Below are positions 43,455 to 53,280 of a stretch of DNA of 59,635 nucleotides, in pieces. The translations under genes were made by a program, and so were the position numbers. The number at the start of each line of letters is the position of its first letter. Position 1 is the stretch's first letter. Under the pieces are notes generated by a model that was given only the letters and a program-made list of their open reading frames with translations, was not told where the DNA came from and did not search any database. The stretch is from NCBI GenBank assembly GCA_017517605.1, contig JAFWYQ010000091.1, forward strand, positions 1 through 59,635, given 5' to 3'. The DNA is from Bacteroidaceae bacterium (lineage in GTDB: Bacteria > Bacteroidota > Bacteroidia > Bacteroidales > Bacteroidaceae).

Positions 43455-45266
43455 ATGAATAAGATTTTTACGTTATGCGCGCTCCTCTTTTTGGGGTTAG
43501 CCACAACAGCTTGTTCGGCCAAGCGTGCCACATCGCCCAATAAGGAACTTTCATTGGAGCAACAGGGTGGGAATTATGTAGTATCCTACAATGGGAAACA
43601 GGTGTTGACTATCGAGGCTGCTGGTTATGGTTTGGGTTCTCCTGCTCAAGGAAAGCAGAAACTGGAGTTTGTACGCCACCTGCAAGAAGATTACACCATG
43701 TTGGCAGGCAAGCGCTTGCATTGCACCAACGAAGCCAACGAATATGCCGTGGCGATTGATGACAACACCCGACTCGTGTGGCGACTCTATAACGACGGTG
43801 TGGCCTTCCGCTACGAACTGACTGGTTTGACGGGTGAGGTGTTGCCCGAAGAGCAGACGGCCTACATCATCCCCGAGGGAACAAAGCGATGGATGCAACG
43901 TTGGACAGAGCCTTACGAAGCCTTCTTCCCCTATGCCACTACGGGCGAGAGCCGTGACAAACGATGGGGTTATCCTGCTTTGATTGAGCCACAAGAGGGA
44001 GTGTTTGCCTTGATTTCTGAGGCTGACATCAATCGTCGCCAAAGTGCATCTTGCCTGCGCAACGACGTGGAAGTAGAGCGCTTCCGCGTGTGTCCAGAAA
44101 AGAACGATTTGAAACAGACCGACAATTGGTGTTCGCCGTGGCGCATGGCCATCGTTGGCTCGTTGGCCGATGTGGTGGAGAGCACGTTGGTGACTGACCT
44201 CTCAGAGCCATGCCGACTGACCGATACGGAGTGGATTAACCCTGGTGTGGTGTCGTGGATTTATTGGGCACACAACCATGGAAGTAACGACTATAACATC
44301 ATTAAGCAATATGTGGACATGGCCGTTGAATTGAAATTGCCATACGTGCTTATTGATGCCGAATGGGATGGCATGAAGGATGGCAAGACTATTGAGGATG
44401 CCGTAAACTATGCCAAATCACAAGGCGTGAAGCCGATGATATGGTACAATTCTTCAGTAGGATGGATAAATGGTGCACCAGGTCCCAAGTTCCGCTTAAA
44501 CAAACCCGAAGACCGCGAACGCGAGTTTGCCTGGTGCGAAAAGCTGGGTGTGGTTGGTGTGAAGATTGACTTCTTCTCGGGCGACAACCAGATGAACATG
44601 GATTACTACATTGACTTGATGGAGAGCACTGCACGCCACCACCTGTTGGTGAACTTCCATGGAGCCACTATCCCTCGTGGATGGCAACGTACCTATCCCC
44701 ACATGCTCACGATGGAAGCTGTGTATGGTGCCGAGTGGTACAACAATGTGCCCACCTTTACCAAAAAGGCTGCTTGTCACAATGCTACACTGCCCTTTAC
44801 ACGCAACGTCATCGGCCCGATGGACTACACACCTTGTGCCTTCTCTGACTCGCAACATCCTCACATTACTACCCATGCACACGAGTTGGCTTTAACGGCT
44901 CTCTATGAGTCAGGTTTGCAACACTTGGCAGACCGTCCCGAGAGTTTCTTGGCGCAACCCCAAGAGGTGAAGGACTACTTGTCGAAACTTCCCGCCGTGT
45001 GGGACGAGACACGCTTCGTTTCTGGTTATCCTGGCGAATCGGCTGTGATTGCCCGTCGTAGTGGTAACACATGGTATGTGGCAGGTATCAATGGAAAGGA
45101 CGAGGCGCAGACACTTAGCGTTGACCTCAAAGATATTATCCCCACCTTTAGCTCTGCAAAAGTCTTCCTTGATGGAGAGCCTTGGGATATTCGCACAGTC
45201 ACTACGCTCGACAAGGCCGTAGAGTGCTGTCCGCGTGGAGGATTCGTGTATGTGATAAATCTGTAG
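43455..45266 (+). CDS. GH97 retaining alpha-glycosidase (alpha-galactosidase type), lipoprotein
   Basis: A 603-residue protein with a lipobox (ATTACS). An N-terminal beta-supersandwich (about 30-270) precedes a TIM barrel with LIDAEWDGMKDG, Asp372 in GVKIDFFSG and Glu421 in LTMEAVYGAEW, then a C-terminal beta domain. An Asp at the nucleophile position is the mark of the retaining GH97 subgroup (as in BtGH97b alpha-galactosidase), not the inverting SusB type. In this cluster it might remove alpha-galactose from xylan side chains, but the substrate is inference. Confidence 0.88.
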   Translation: MNKIFTLCALLFLGLATTACSAKRATSPNKELSLEQQGGNYVVSYNGKQVLTIEAAGYGLGSPAQGKQKLEFVRHLQEDYTMLAGKRLHCTNEANEYAVAIDDNTRLVWRLYNDGVAFRYELTGLTGEVLPEEQTAYIIPEGTKRWMQRWTEPYEAFFPYATTGESRDKRWGYPALIEPQEGVFALISEADINRRQSASCLRNDVEVERFRVCPEKNDLKQTDNWCSPWRMAIVGSLADVVESTLVTDLSEPCRLTDTEWINPGVVSWIYWAHNHGSNDYNIIKQYVDMAVELKLPYVLIDAEWDGMKDGKTIEDAVNYAKSQGVKPMIWYNSSVGWINGAPGPKFRLNKPEDREREFAWCEKLGVVGVKIDFFSGDNQMNMDYYIDLMESTARHHLLVNFHGATIPRGWQRTYPHMLTMEAVYGAEWYNNVPTFTKKAACHNATLPFTRNVIGPMDYTPCAFSDSQHPHITTHAHELALTALYESGLQHLADRPESFLAQPQEVKDYLSKLPAVWDETRFVSGYPGESAVIARRSGNTWYVAGINGKDEAQTLSVDLKDIIPTFSSAKVFLDGEPWDIRTVTTLDKAVECCPRGGFVYVINL

Positions 45267-45279
45267 AATAATACTATCT

Positions 45280-45328
45280 ATAGGGACTATGGAGTCTATT
45301 GTATTTATATAGGTTCTATAGTCCCTAT
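45280..45328. repeat. Inverted repeat between GH97 and GH115
   Basis: ATAGGGACTAT and ATAGTCCCTAT are exact complements 27 nt apart. Not followed by a T-run. Confidence 0.6.
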
Positions 45329-45349
45329 CGTTTCTATATTGTAACCATT

Positions 45350-47935
45350 ATGAGAAAAAAACTTCAAACGTTTTTTTGCACTCTTTGCACCTTGTGCCTG
45401 TTGAGTGCATGTACAAGCAAAGTCGCTTGCACCTTGGAAGTGTCGGGCGAACTTATGGAGAATGGCTTCAAGTTGACCGATGCTACTATTATGTATGATG
45501 TGGCGGATGGAAAAACCGTGCATCGCGTAGCTGGACTTTTTGCCGAAGACATCCATAGGGTAAGTGATGTTCAGGTAACGGTTAAGCCTACCTTAACCGG
45601 CGGTAAAGCTATTATCATGGGTACCTTGGAGGGAAATGCCTTGATTAAGGAATTGGTGGAGAGTGGCAAGTTGGATGTTTCGGCTATCGAAAGTGGTTGG
45701 GAACAGTATGTCATCAAACAAGTGAAGAACCCTACAGAGGGTGTGGACGAGGCACTGGTGATTGCGGGTACTGATCGTCGAGGTGTGGCATACGGAGCTT
45801 TCAGTATCAGTGAAAAGATGGGTGTGTCGCCTTTCTACTGGTGGGCCGATGTGCCAGTGAAGAAGCAGGCTGCAATCTATGTAAAGGCCGACTATGCATC
45901 TCAAGCACCAAGTGTGAAGTATCGTGGTATCTTCCTTAACGACGAAGATTGGGGACTCAAGCCTTGGGCCTCGAATACGTACGAGCCAGAGGTCGGCGAC
46001 ATAGGTCCCAAGACCTATGCTCAGGTGTGCGAACTTATCCTTCGCTTGAAGGGAAACATGGTGGCTCCTGCCATGCACTCGTGTACAGGGGCTTTCTATT
46101 CGCATACCAATAACAAGGTGGTGGCCGACGAGTATGGCATTCTTATCACCACATCGCATTGCGAGCCTTTGCTCTTTAATAATGCCTCCATTCTCGAATG
46201 GGACAAGAGTGTGGATGGCGAATGGGATTACTCCAAGAACAAGAAAACCATCCTTGGTAAGTTGGATGCCCGTGTGAAAGAGGCTGCCCAATACGAAAAT
46301 ATCTACACCTTGGCCATGCGAGGCTTGCATGATGAAGGTATGCGTGGCAACCTTACCGAAGACGAGAAGGTACAGATGCTGGCCTTGGCCATTGCTGACC
46401 AGCGTACCATTTTGGAAAAGTATATTGACACACCGTTGGAGGAGATTCCTCAGATATTTGTGCCATATAAAGAGGCGCTTGACCTCTATGAAAAAGGCCT
46501 TCAAGTGCCCGATGAGGTGACCCTCGTGTGGGTGGATGACAACTACGGATACCTGAAGCGCGTGAGCAATCCCGAGGAACAGAAGCGCAAAGGTGGAGCA
46601 GGTATCTATTATCATACTTCTTATTTGGGAACTCCGCACGACTATTTGTGGCTATCGACCACACCGCCCGTGTTGATGTATACGGAGTTGAAGAAAGCCT
46701 ACGAAACAGGTGCCGACCGTTACTGGTTGCTAAACGTGGGTGACATCAAACCGATGGAATTGGCCGTGAAGACATTCTTCGACATGGCCTGGGACTTTGA
46801 AGCATACGATATTGAGACCATCAACTACCATCAGGCGCAATACATGGCTTCGCTTTTTGGAGCGGAGCACGAAGCAGATTTCCAAACTTTGCTCGACGAA
46901 TATTACCGTCTTGCATGGAGTCGCAAGCCTGAGTATATGGGATGGGAACGCGAGTGGGATTCTCCCTATCATGAGCAACTCAAATCGACGGATTATTCTT
47001 TCGATAATTACAATGATGCCCGCCAACGTTTGGCCGACTACGAGTTCCTTAGCGATGGAGTGGCCCGTATCTGTCTGGAGTTGCCCGAAGAACTTCGTCC
47101 TGCCTTCTACGAGATGTTTGCCTATCCCGCTATGGCTGCCAATCAGATGAATCGCAAATTCTTGTTTGCCCAACTGAATAAAGAGGAGTTAGCCAAGGGA
47201 AATACGGCAGGTGCCAATTGGGCTGCTGTGGAATCAAGCAATGCATACGCCATCATTGAATATCTGAACGATCGCTATAACACCATGCTCAATGGCAAAT
47301 GGAATGGGATGATGGATGTTCCACCCGGCTTCTGCGCGAAGTATCAGGAGATGCCTGAAGTCGTTTATACAGAGGGTGTAGAATCTCAACCTGTAGATAT
47401 TGCTCCGCAAGCAGAACAGAACAAGTTGGACGATTGTTTGGTGGTCGACTTGAGAGAGGGTAGTATAATAGCCAAGCAGGGACACACCGTGCGCATTGTT
47501 GAAGGATTGGGTTACGACTGGCATGTGTTGCAGATAGGCGAACCTACTCAACAGACAACTGACGCAACCCGTTTGGATGGTACTCGTGTAGAATTTACTC
47601 TTCCAAAGATTGAGGCCGATGAAGTGACGGTGACCGTATCGACCCTTCCCTTCTTCCCTATATATAAAGGAAGGAGCAATCGCTATGGCTTTTCTATCGA
47701 TAGCCAAGAACTCTCTGTGTTCGAAAATCTGCCTACCGAATGGAGCCTTCCTTGGAAAGAACAAGTATTGAAAAACGGGGTGGAGGCACAAGCAACCTTT
47801 GCCATTGACCGCACCAAGGAAAATCATACCTTGACTCTTACCTGTGGTGACCCCGGCACGATGGTGCAGCGCATCATCATCGATTGGGGTGGTTTGAAGA
47901 ATACCTATGTAGGGCCGAGTGTGAGGATGGAATAA
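45350..47935 (+). CDS. GH115 alpha-1,2-glucuronidase (xylan), lipoprotein
   Basis: An 861-residue protein with a lipobox (LLSACTSK). The GH115 features include RRGVAYGAFSISEKMGVSPFYWWADVPVKK, cut here into two halves (GVAYGAFSISEKMGVS and PFYWWADVP), VKYRGIFLNDEDWGLKPWA, MVAPAMHSCTGAFY, VWVDDNYGYLKR and HTSYLGTPHDYLW. A long helical region and C-terminal beta domain follow. The family removes 4-O-methyl-glucuronic acid from internal or terminal xylose residues, an activity that complements the CE15 esterase two genes upstream. ATG 45350 was chosen so the signal peptide starts MRKKL; the upstream frame crosses a repeat. A terminator follows. Confidence 0.92.
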   Translation: MRKKLQTFFCTLCTLCLLSACTSKVACTLEVSGELMENGFKLTDATIMYDVADGKTVHRVAGLFAEDIHRVSDVQVTVKPTLTGGKAIIMGTLEGNALIKELVESGKLDVSAIESGWEQYVIKQVKNPTEGVDEALVIAGTDRRGVAYGAFSISEKMGVSPFYWWADVPVKKQAAIYVKADYASQAPSVKYRGIFLNDEDWGLKPWASNTYEPEVGDIGPKTYAQVCELILRLKGNMVAPAMHSCTGAFYSHTNNKVVADEYGILITTSHCEPLLFNNASILEWDKSVDGEWDYSKNKKTILGKLDARVKEAAQYENIYTLAMRGLHDEGMRGNLTEDEKVQMLALAIADQRTILEKYIDTPLEEIPQIFVPYKEALDLYEKGLQVPDEVTLVWVDDNYGYLKRVSNPEEQKRKGGAGIYYHTSYLGTPHDYLWLSTTPPVLMYTELKKAYETGADRYWLLNVGDIKPMELAVKTFFDMAWDFEAYDIETINYHQAQYMASLFGAEHEADFQTLLDEYYRLAWSRKPEYMGWEREWDSPYHEQLKSTDYSFDNYNDARQRLADYEFLSDGVARICLELPEELRPAFYEMFAYPAMAANQMNRKFLFAQLNKEELAKGNTAGANWAAVESSNAYAIIEYLNDRYNTMLNGKWNGMMDVPPGFCAKYQEMPEVVYTEGVESQPVDIAPQAEQNKLDDCLVVDLREGSIIAKQGHTVRIVEGLGYDWHVLQIGEPTQQTTDATRLDGTRVEFTLPKIEADEVTVTVSTLPFFPIYKGRSNRYGFSIDSQELSVFENLPTEWSLPWKEQVLKNGVEAQATFAIDRTKENHTLTLTCGDPGTMVQRIIIDWGGLKNTYVGPSVRME

Positions 47936-47983
47936 ATGCATGATACTTTTATTCCTAAAGAGGATTAGTAATCTTCATAAAGG

Positions 47984-48026
47984 AAGAATGGCATTCTTAT
48001 GCAGGTAAGAATGCCATTCTTTATTT
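47984..48026 (+). terminator. Terminator after GH115
   Basis: A 16-bp stem (AAGAATGGCATTCTTA with TAAGAATGCCATTCTT, one G-T-type mismatch) with loop TGCAGG-like, followed by TATTTAATAA. The stem shares GAATGGCATTCTT symmetry, so it might be bidirectional. Confidence 0.7.
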
Positions 48027-48086
48027 AATAAGTTAGGCATAATTCCTCTTCTTTTGTTGTATTGTAGAAAAAGGTCCTTCTTTTTC

Positions 48087-48117
48087 TTGTATGATTTTTC
48101 AAATTATATTACTTTTG
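48087..48117 (+). promoter_or_regulatory. Promoter of the GH98 gene: TTG-N20-TACTTTTG
   Basis: TTG at 48087-48089, 20 nt, then TACTTTTG at 48110-48117. The leader to ATG 48145 is 27 nt. Confidence 0.65.
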
Positions 48118-48144
48118 TCCCCGAAACTAATTACAATTTATATA

Positions 48145-51100
48145 ATGAACAAACGATTTAATTCAATTCTTCTGTTCCTGTTGCTGATGATGCTCGGGAT
48201 GGACTTGTCGGCGCAACAACGCCGTCCGATAAACAATGAAAACCCTCTGTGGCTCATCCACGTGGATGTTTGGAATAAGGCCGATCCACAAAAGATTATT
48301 GACTTGATTCCCGATGACATCAAACCGTATGTCTGTTTGAATCTTTCGCTTTCGTGTCAGTACGATACAGAGCAGGATGTGTATAAGATGCCGCAGAATG
48401 CCATTCGCACTTACAAGTCGTGGGCAACCGTGTGTCAGCACAACAATATGTGGTTTACTTGTCAGCCGGCCAGTGGAGGACATACACACATTCAAGATGA
48501 TGACTTGGAGATTTTTGAATACTTCTACAAGCGTTATCCCAACTTCCTTGGATGGAATTATTGTGAGCAATTCTGGGGATTTGACGAGCCCAATGACGAA
48601 AGTTCAAGTTCACAAGCTGACCGTTTAGCTCTGTTTGCCAAGTTGGTCCCGATGGCGCATCAGTATGGTGGTTTCCTCACAATCAGTTTTTGTGGTAACA
48701 TCTGGTCACACGGACTCAATCCTATGGGTATGATGAAGCGCAACAAGGATTTGTTGAAGGCTTGTAGGGATTATCCTGAAGCTTGCTTATGGCTCTACAA
48801 ATATACCACTTCTTCTTGTTTCTACAACAACGAAAGTGTGACTATAGGTCCCTTCATCAGTGGTTTGGCTACCAACTATGGTGTACGCTACGACAACTGT
48901 GGATGGAATGGTGCATTGGATGCAATCCTTGGAGAAAATCACGGCAAGAAATATCCTACAGCTGCAGGTATCGGTACCGTGATGGAACAAACCTGTGTGA
49001 ATGGTGGTGCCGTATGGGATGGTCCCGAGTTGATTTGGACAGAGGACTTCCAGAATCTCAACAATTCAACGGTAGATGGATATACCCGTCGCAATTGGGG
49101 TACATTCAACAGCTTTAAAGGTGGATGGATAGATATGTTCCGCAAGATTATTGATGGTACTATGCGTATTCCTTCTCGTAAAGAGGTCGTAGAGAATACC
49201 AAGATTGTGGTAGTAAACGATATTAATAATACTGATTACGAACAGAGCTATGCTGCTTGGGGTAACCTCTATGATGGTCTCTATAAGCAGGACGACCCCT
49301 TCAATAAGGGGAATGGCCAGTGTATGGACAACTACTGTTATTTCAAGAAGACTGGTCGCTATGCAGCTATTCCTATTGTAATCTCAATGTATGACTCAGT
49401 GGCTAAGGCTGTGCCTGTACAAGTAAAGAAGTCTGCATACCAATCACGTTGGGGAACTCAGAATGCTAAGGTAAGCGATTTCAATACACAATATCCTAAA
49501 GTGAGCGAAGGTGACCTGTATGTATCACGTCGCGGCAACCAACTTATCACCTACACTCCGTATACCTATTTGAATAGCAAGAAGAAGGCTTCGGCAGAGA
49601 TTCCTTTGCTCTACAACCGTTGCGATACGTTGGAACTGATTTATAACAAGCTCAGTAGCGGTACTATCCGTGAGTATAAGGACAGCATCGTGTTCTACTT
49701 GAACAACTATCGTAGCGACTCTACAGCTATGCAGATAGATCAAATCATTGTTCGTGGAGCGAAGGTAGAACCTACGTTTGGTGTCAAGAAACGCAACTTG
49801 ACCAATGTTACGGCAACCTCAAATTGGGATGAGGCTACAGGTGTATTTACTCTCAACTTGAAGCACATGGGTGGCGTTGACTTGGTTATCAGAACAAGCG
49901 GTACTGATGAACCCGAAGGTAAATTGACCGATGCTGCTGCCATTACTGCTTTAGGTATTCCTCAGCAACCGGGTGAGTATAAGGGAGAAATCATCATCGA
50001 GGCCGAGGATATGGATTATAAAAGTATCAAGAGTTGTGTGACTGACCCATACGGTTGGTATCCTTCGGTACGCGGACATGCAGGCAATGGCTTCATGGAT
50101 ATGGGTACTAACACCAGCGGTTCGCTCCGTCATCAATTGAATTGTAAGAATGCCGGCAAACATGCCTTGACTGTTCGATATACTTCACCTTCAAAGGCTG
50201 GTAATATCTCAATTACTGTCAACGGTACAAAACATACGGTGAAGTGTGAGCAGACTGCTACCAACGAATGGCGCAAGGTTTCTATCAACACTACGTTGAA
50301 GGAAGGTAAGAACAACCTGATTATTACCAATGTGGGTGGCGCTGCCATGTACATCGACCAGATTATCTACACACCTGAAGATTTTGAAGAAGAGAAGTTC
50401 TTGGTTACAGTCCGCGATGGAAAGGGTGGAACCGCAACTGCTGATGTGACTGAGGCTGTAGAGGGTCAAGTGGTTCAGTTGACTGTCACTCCTGAAGAGG
50501 GCTACGCTCATGTAGGCTGGGAACTTATTCACGGTAATGTGACTGTTGGTGACGACAATACGTTCGTGATGACTGACGACATTATAACCTTGAAACCAGT
50601 CTTTGCAGACCAGACATCCATGTACACCCTTAACTTCTCTAATGTTCTGAATGGCGGAATCCCCGAAGGATGGCGTACGGTAGATGGTGAAACTGTCCAT
50701 GAGTATCCCAACTCGTATGGTTCGGGTTCACGCACGATGGTCGGTTTCAACGGTTATCAAGGCAAGGGCCTCTATTGGCGTGTAACCAGAGCCGAGTATG
50801 GTATGCAGAGTGCTTATCCGTTGACTCTTCAGGCAGGAACTTACAAGTTGTCATACGCTATGGCTGCTTGGAAGGGTACGCCGAAGTACAAGGTGAGTAT
50901 CATCAACAAGAGCACTGGCAAGGCGGTTGTGACTTCTTCTGTCTTGTTTGCAACACCGAATGCAGAGGGTAATACGTCGGCTAACCTTACGTCGGCCAAG
51001 TTGTACGAATTGGCCTTCGACATTACTGAATCAGGAAATTACATTATCCGTTTCCAAAACAACGGTACAGGTTTTGATGAGTTCCTGCTCCTTGAATGTC

Positions 51101-51261
51101 GCATCAATGGCAAACCATCGGCTATTGAAGATGTTTTGAGCACTCCTGCTACGGTAAAAGCTATCTACGATGCCAACGGTATCCGTCGTGAGAATCTCCA
51201 GCGTGGCTTGAACATTATCCATACCACAGACGGTAAGGTTCGCAAGATTATGATGAAGTGA
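48145..51261 (+). CDS. Secreted GH98 endo-xylanase-like enzyme with CBM35-like module
   Basis: A 1038-residue protein; the signal peptide ends near MDLSAQQ. The GH98 catalytic part (about 25-340) shows WLIHVDVWNKADPQKIIDLIP, DDIKPYVCLNLSLSCQ, GWNYCEQFWGFD and GIGTVMEQTCVNGGA, followed by the GH98 C-terminal domain (to about 590). Residues about 635-745 resemble CBM35 (IIIEAEDMDYK ... YIDQIIYT), then an InlB/listeria-repeat-like domain (about 750-815), a jelly-roll (about 820-985) and a tail (AIYDANGIRRENLQRGLNII) like Prevotella surface-sorting ends. A Bacteroides ovatus GH98 is a glucuronoarabinoxylan endo-xylanase, which suits this cluster; other GH98 enzymes act on blood-group glycans. It has its own promoter and terminator. 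Confidence 0.82.
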   Translation: MNKRFNSILLFLLLMMLGMDLSAQQRRPINNENPLWLIHVDVWNKADPQKIIDLIPDDIKPYVCLNLSLSCQYDTEQDVYKMPQNAIRTYKSWATVCQHNNMWFTCQPASGGHTHIQDDDLEIFEYFYKRYPNFLGWNYCEQFWGFDEPNDESSSSQADRLALFAKLVPMAHQYGGFLTISFCGNIWSHGLNPMGMMKRNKDLLKACRDYPEACLWLYKYTTSSCFYNNESVTIGPFISGLATNYGVRYDNCGWNGALDAILGENHGKKYPTAAGIGTVMEQTCVNGGAVWDGPELIWTEDFQNLNNSTVDGYTRRNWGTFNSFKGGWIDMFRKIIDGTMRIPSRKEVVENTKIVVVNDINNTDYEQSYAAWGNLYDGLYKQDDPFNKGNGQCMDNYCYFKKTGRYAAIPIVISMYDSVAKAVPVQVKKSAYQSRWGTQNAKVSDFNTQYPKVSEGDLYVSRRGNQLITYTPYTYLNSKKKASAEIPLLYNRCDTLELIYNKLSSGTIREYKDSIVFYLNNYRSDSTAMQIDQIIVRGAKVEPTFGVKKRNLTNVTATSNWDEATGVFTLNLKHMGGVDLVIRTSGTDEPEGKLTDAAAITALGIPQQPGEYKGEIIIEAEDMDYKSIKSCVTDPYGWYPSVRGHAGNGFMDMGTNTSGSLRHQLNCKNAGKHALTVRYTSPSKAGNISITVNGTKHTVKCEQTATNEWRKVSINTTLKEGKNNLIITNVGGAAMYIDQIIYTPEDFEEEKFLVTVRDGKGGTATADVTEAVEGQVVQLTVTPEEGYAHVGWELIHGNVTVGDDNTFVMTDDIITLKPVFADQTSMYTLNFSNVLNGGIPEGWRTVDGETVHEYPNSYGSGSRTMVGFNGYQGKGLYWRVTRAEYGMQSAYPLTLQAGTYKLSYAMAAWKGTPKYKVSIINKSTGKAVVTSSVLFATPNAEGNTSANLTSAKLYELAFDITESGNYIIRFQNNGTGFDEFLLLECRINGKPSAIEDVLSTPATVKAIYDANGIRRENLQRGLNIIHTTDGKVRKIMMK

Positions 51262-51280
51262 TATAATTCTATTTTAATGT

Positions 51281-51324
51281 AAGAAAGAGGGTCGTACCTT
51301 AGTGGTGCGGCCCTCTTTCTTTTG
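51281..51324 (+). terminator. Terminator after GH98
   Basis: GAAAGAGGGTCGTACC pairs with GGTGCGGCCCTCTTTC, with G-T pairs, followed by TTTTG. Strong stem; convergent with the alcohol dehydrogenase. Confidence 0.85.
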
Positions 51325-51399
51325 CTCAAAGTTTTTATGAATTAAACATCTATCCTTTAATGAAACGTGTCAATTCCTTAAACTTTGGACTGTCAGTAT

Positions 51400-52581
51400 T
51401 TACTTCGCCATCTTGTAGATTGCCTCCATGTCCTCTGCATGGAGCACCTTGAAGCATCCTTGGGTGGCTTTGTAGTCGCGGCTACACTTGCGTACCATCT
51501 CCTTAATCTCTTCGTCAGTGATGTCGCGTCCGATGAGTTCGTGGATGTTGATGGGCATACCGATGGCGTGGTAGAAACGCTCCATGGCTTCGATTCCCTT
51601 CAGCGCTGTACCTTCGGGGTCGCTGAAGTCGTTGGGTACACCTAATACGTTTACGGCAAAGCGTACAAAGCGGCTTACATTCTCCTTATACACATAGCGT
51701 GCCCAGCTGGGCCATACGGCGGCCAGTCCCGCTCCGTGTGTCACGTCGAACATTCCGCTCAGTTCGTGCTCCAATTGGTGGGTTGCCCAATCATCGGCCA
51801 CACCACAACCTGTCAATCCGTTATGGGCCACACTGCCGCCCCACATGATTTGGGCACGGTGGCGATAATCTTCGGGATTCTTCAACACGGCAAACACGCT
51901 GTCCATCATCGTGCGCATCACGGCTTCGGCCAGTTCGGTAGTCAAGATCATGTCATCGTCGTGGGTGAAGTAACGCTCCATGGTGTGCATAATCATGTCT
52001 GTCACGCCTGCCGCCGTCTGATAGGGTGGGAGGGTAAAGGTGCGGCAGGGGTTCATAATGGCAAACTTCGGGCGCGAGATGTCGTTGGAGTATCCCAACT
52101 TCACGTCGCCATCCTCGTTGGTCACTACGCTGGCCTCGCTCATTTCGCTACCGGCGGCAGGGATTGTGAGTACACAAGCAAGGGGAAGGCATGTCTGTGC
52201 TTCGTCTTTGCCCAGGTAGAAGTCCCACACGTCGCCTTCGTAAGGTACACCGTAGGCAATACCCTTGGCTGAGTCGATAACACTACCGCCACCTACGGCC
52301 AGAATGAAGTCCACTCCTTCTTTGCGGCAAAGGTCGATTCCTTCGTAAATTTTCGACAAGCGCGGATTGGGCACCACGCCACCTAACTTCACGTATTCAA
52401 TACCGGCTTCGTCCAGCAAGTTGCACATCTTGTCCAACAAGCCCGACTTGATGGCGCTCTGTCCGCCGTAGTGTACCAACACTTTGTGTCCGCCATACTT
52501 CTTTACCAGGCGGGCCACCTGTTCTTCCGACTCCTTTCCGAAGACCACCTCGGTGGGAGCATAATAGATGAAATCTTTCAT
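51400..52581 (-). CDS. Iron-containing alcohol dehydrogenase (BDH/YqhD type)
   Basis: A 393-residue cytoplasmic enzyme. The nucleotide loop is ILAVGGGSVIDSAKGIAYG; the metal-binding half includes DDWATHQLEHELSGMF and DVTHGAGLAAVWPSW, with the expected Asp and His ligands. The start MKDFIYYAPTEVVFGKE is typical of NAD(P)H-dependent butanol dehydrogenase-like members. It would reduce aldehydes or oxidise alcohols during fermentation. A single gene, convergent with GH98; its substrate cannot be told from sequence. Confidence 0.93.
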   Translation of the reverse strand: MKDFIYYAPTEVVFGKESEEQVARLVKKYGGHKVLVHYGGQSAIKSGLLDKMCNLLDEAGIEYVKLGGVVPNPRLSKIYEGIDLCRKEGVDFILAVGGGSVIDSAKGIAYGVPYEGDVWDFYLGKDEAQTCLPLACVLTIPAAGSEMSEASVVTNEDGDVKLGYSNDISRPKFAIMNPCRTFTLPPYQTAAGVTDMIMHTMERYFTHDDDMILTTELAEAVMRTMMDSVFAVLKNPEDYRHRAQIMWGGSVAHNGLTGCGVADDWATHQLEHELSGMFDVTHGAGLAAVWPSWARYVYKENVSRFVRFAVNVLGVPNDFSDPEGTALKGIEAMERFYHAIGMPINIHELIGRDITDEEIKEMVRKCSRDYKATQGCFKVLHAEDMEAIYKMAK

Positions 52582-52589
52582 GTTTTTTG

Positions 52590-52800
52590 TTCTGTTAAAG
52601 CCCCCTCTAACTTCCCCAAAGGGGGAGGATTCAAGGGAACTGCTTTGATTTACTATTTGGTTATTTACGATTTACTGTTTATTTACTGCCCCCTCCTAAA
52701 TCCTCCTCCAAAAAAGGGAGAACTTAATGAATGTCTTGTATTCCAATTCCCTCTCCTTCGGGGAGGGTTAGGGAGGGGCTTCGGGCCTTTACTTTCTGAA
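52590..52800. repeat. Intergenic inverted repeat (CCCCTCTAACTTCCCCAAAGG family)
   Basis: CCCCCTCTAACTTCCCCAAA (from about 52600) pairs with TTCGGGGAGGGTTAGGGAGGGG (52757-52778). A TTACTATTTGGTTATTTACG / TTTACTGTTTATTTACTG stretch and CCCTCCTAAATCCTCCTCC lie between. It is almost the same block as 55755-55903. The rest of the gap to 52988 is A/T-rich and shows nothing else. Confidence 0.7.
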
Positions 52801-52988
52801 CTGCAAAAATACAGAATTTATGTGGGAAAACTATTATCAAACCTTTATTTGTTGTTGATAAAGATGGAAATTATATATATAACGAAAAAAGTTCGAACAA
52901 TCTGATGCTCGAACTTGATTCCGTACAGTTTAAGGTGTAAATCATGATGTCAAATCTTTGATTACACGAACAATAGTTTTCATATCCT

Positions 52989-53087
52989 TTATCTGGTATG
53001 AACTTCTTTCTTTTCTTCCAAATAGAAATATATGCCGCCAACGATGGCGATGAGCGACACAAAACCGAACATAATCAGTGCTCCCAT
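52989..53087 (-). CDS. Small membrane protein (32 residues)
   Basis: MGALIMFGFVSLIAIVGGIY begins a single hydrophobic helix followed by a short charged tail (FYLEEKKEVHTR). Its ATG is two bases after the stop of the adjacent DUF6722 frame (TAAATATG), and its reading frame is clean, so translation from the same mRNA is likely. It is too short for family assignment; it may be a membrane-stress or complex-assembly micropeptide, which is speculation. Confidence 0.6.
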   Translation of the reverse strand: MGALIMFGFVSLIAIVGGIYFYLEEKKEVHTR

Positions 53088-53089
53088 AT

Positions 53090-53276
53090 TTACTTTCCTT
53101 TCTCTTTATTATCCCGAACGAGCCAAAGCCCGATACCGAGTGTTAATGATATAGAAACGATACCTCCGGCATAGATAATCCATTTCTGTTCTATCTCGCC
53201 GAATATGGAAGTAAGGATAACTCGTTGTAATGTACTTGGCAATATCCATTAACCATTTACCGAATTCCTTTTTCAT
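53090..53276 (-). pseudogene. DUF6722-like small membrane protein, frameshifted
   Basis: The start MKKEFGKWLMDIAKYITT matches what I recall of the DUF6722 family, but the frame then goes off and stops. In another frame the expected rest is present without a break: VILTSIFGEIEQKWIIYAGG, then a second helix and LGIGLWLVRDNKEKGK. The shift is near 53226-53232 (AACGAGTT); one extra base, or two missing ones, explains it. The total of 187 nt is not a multiple of three. It may be a real inactivation or a sequence error. It is directly upstream of the 32-residue protein. Confidence 0.7.
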
Positions 53277-53280
53277 GGCG

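Noticed and set aside
45593..46639. A 348-codon open frame on the minus strand
   Set aside because: Antisense shadow of GH115; no signal, family or promoter.
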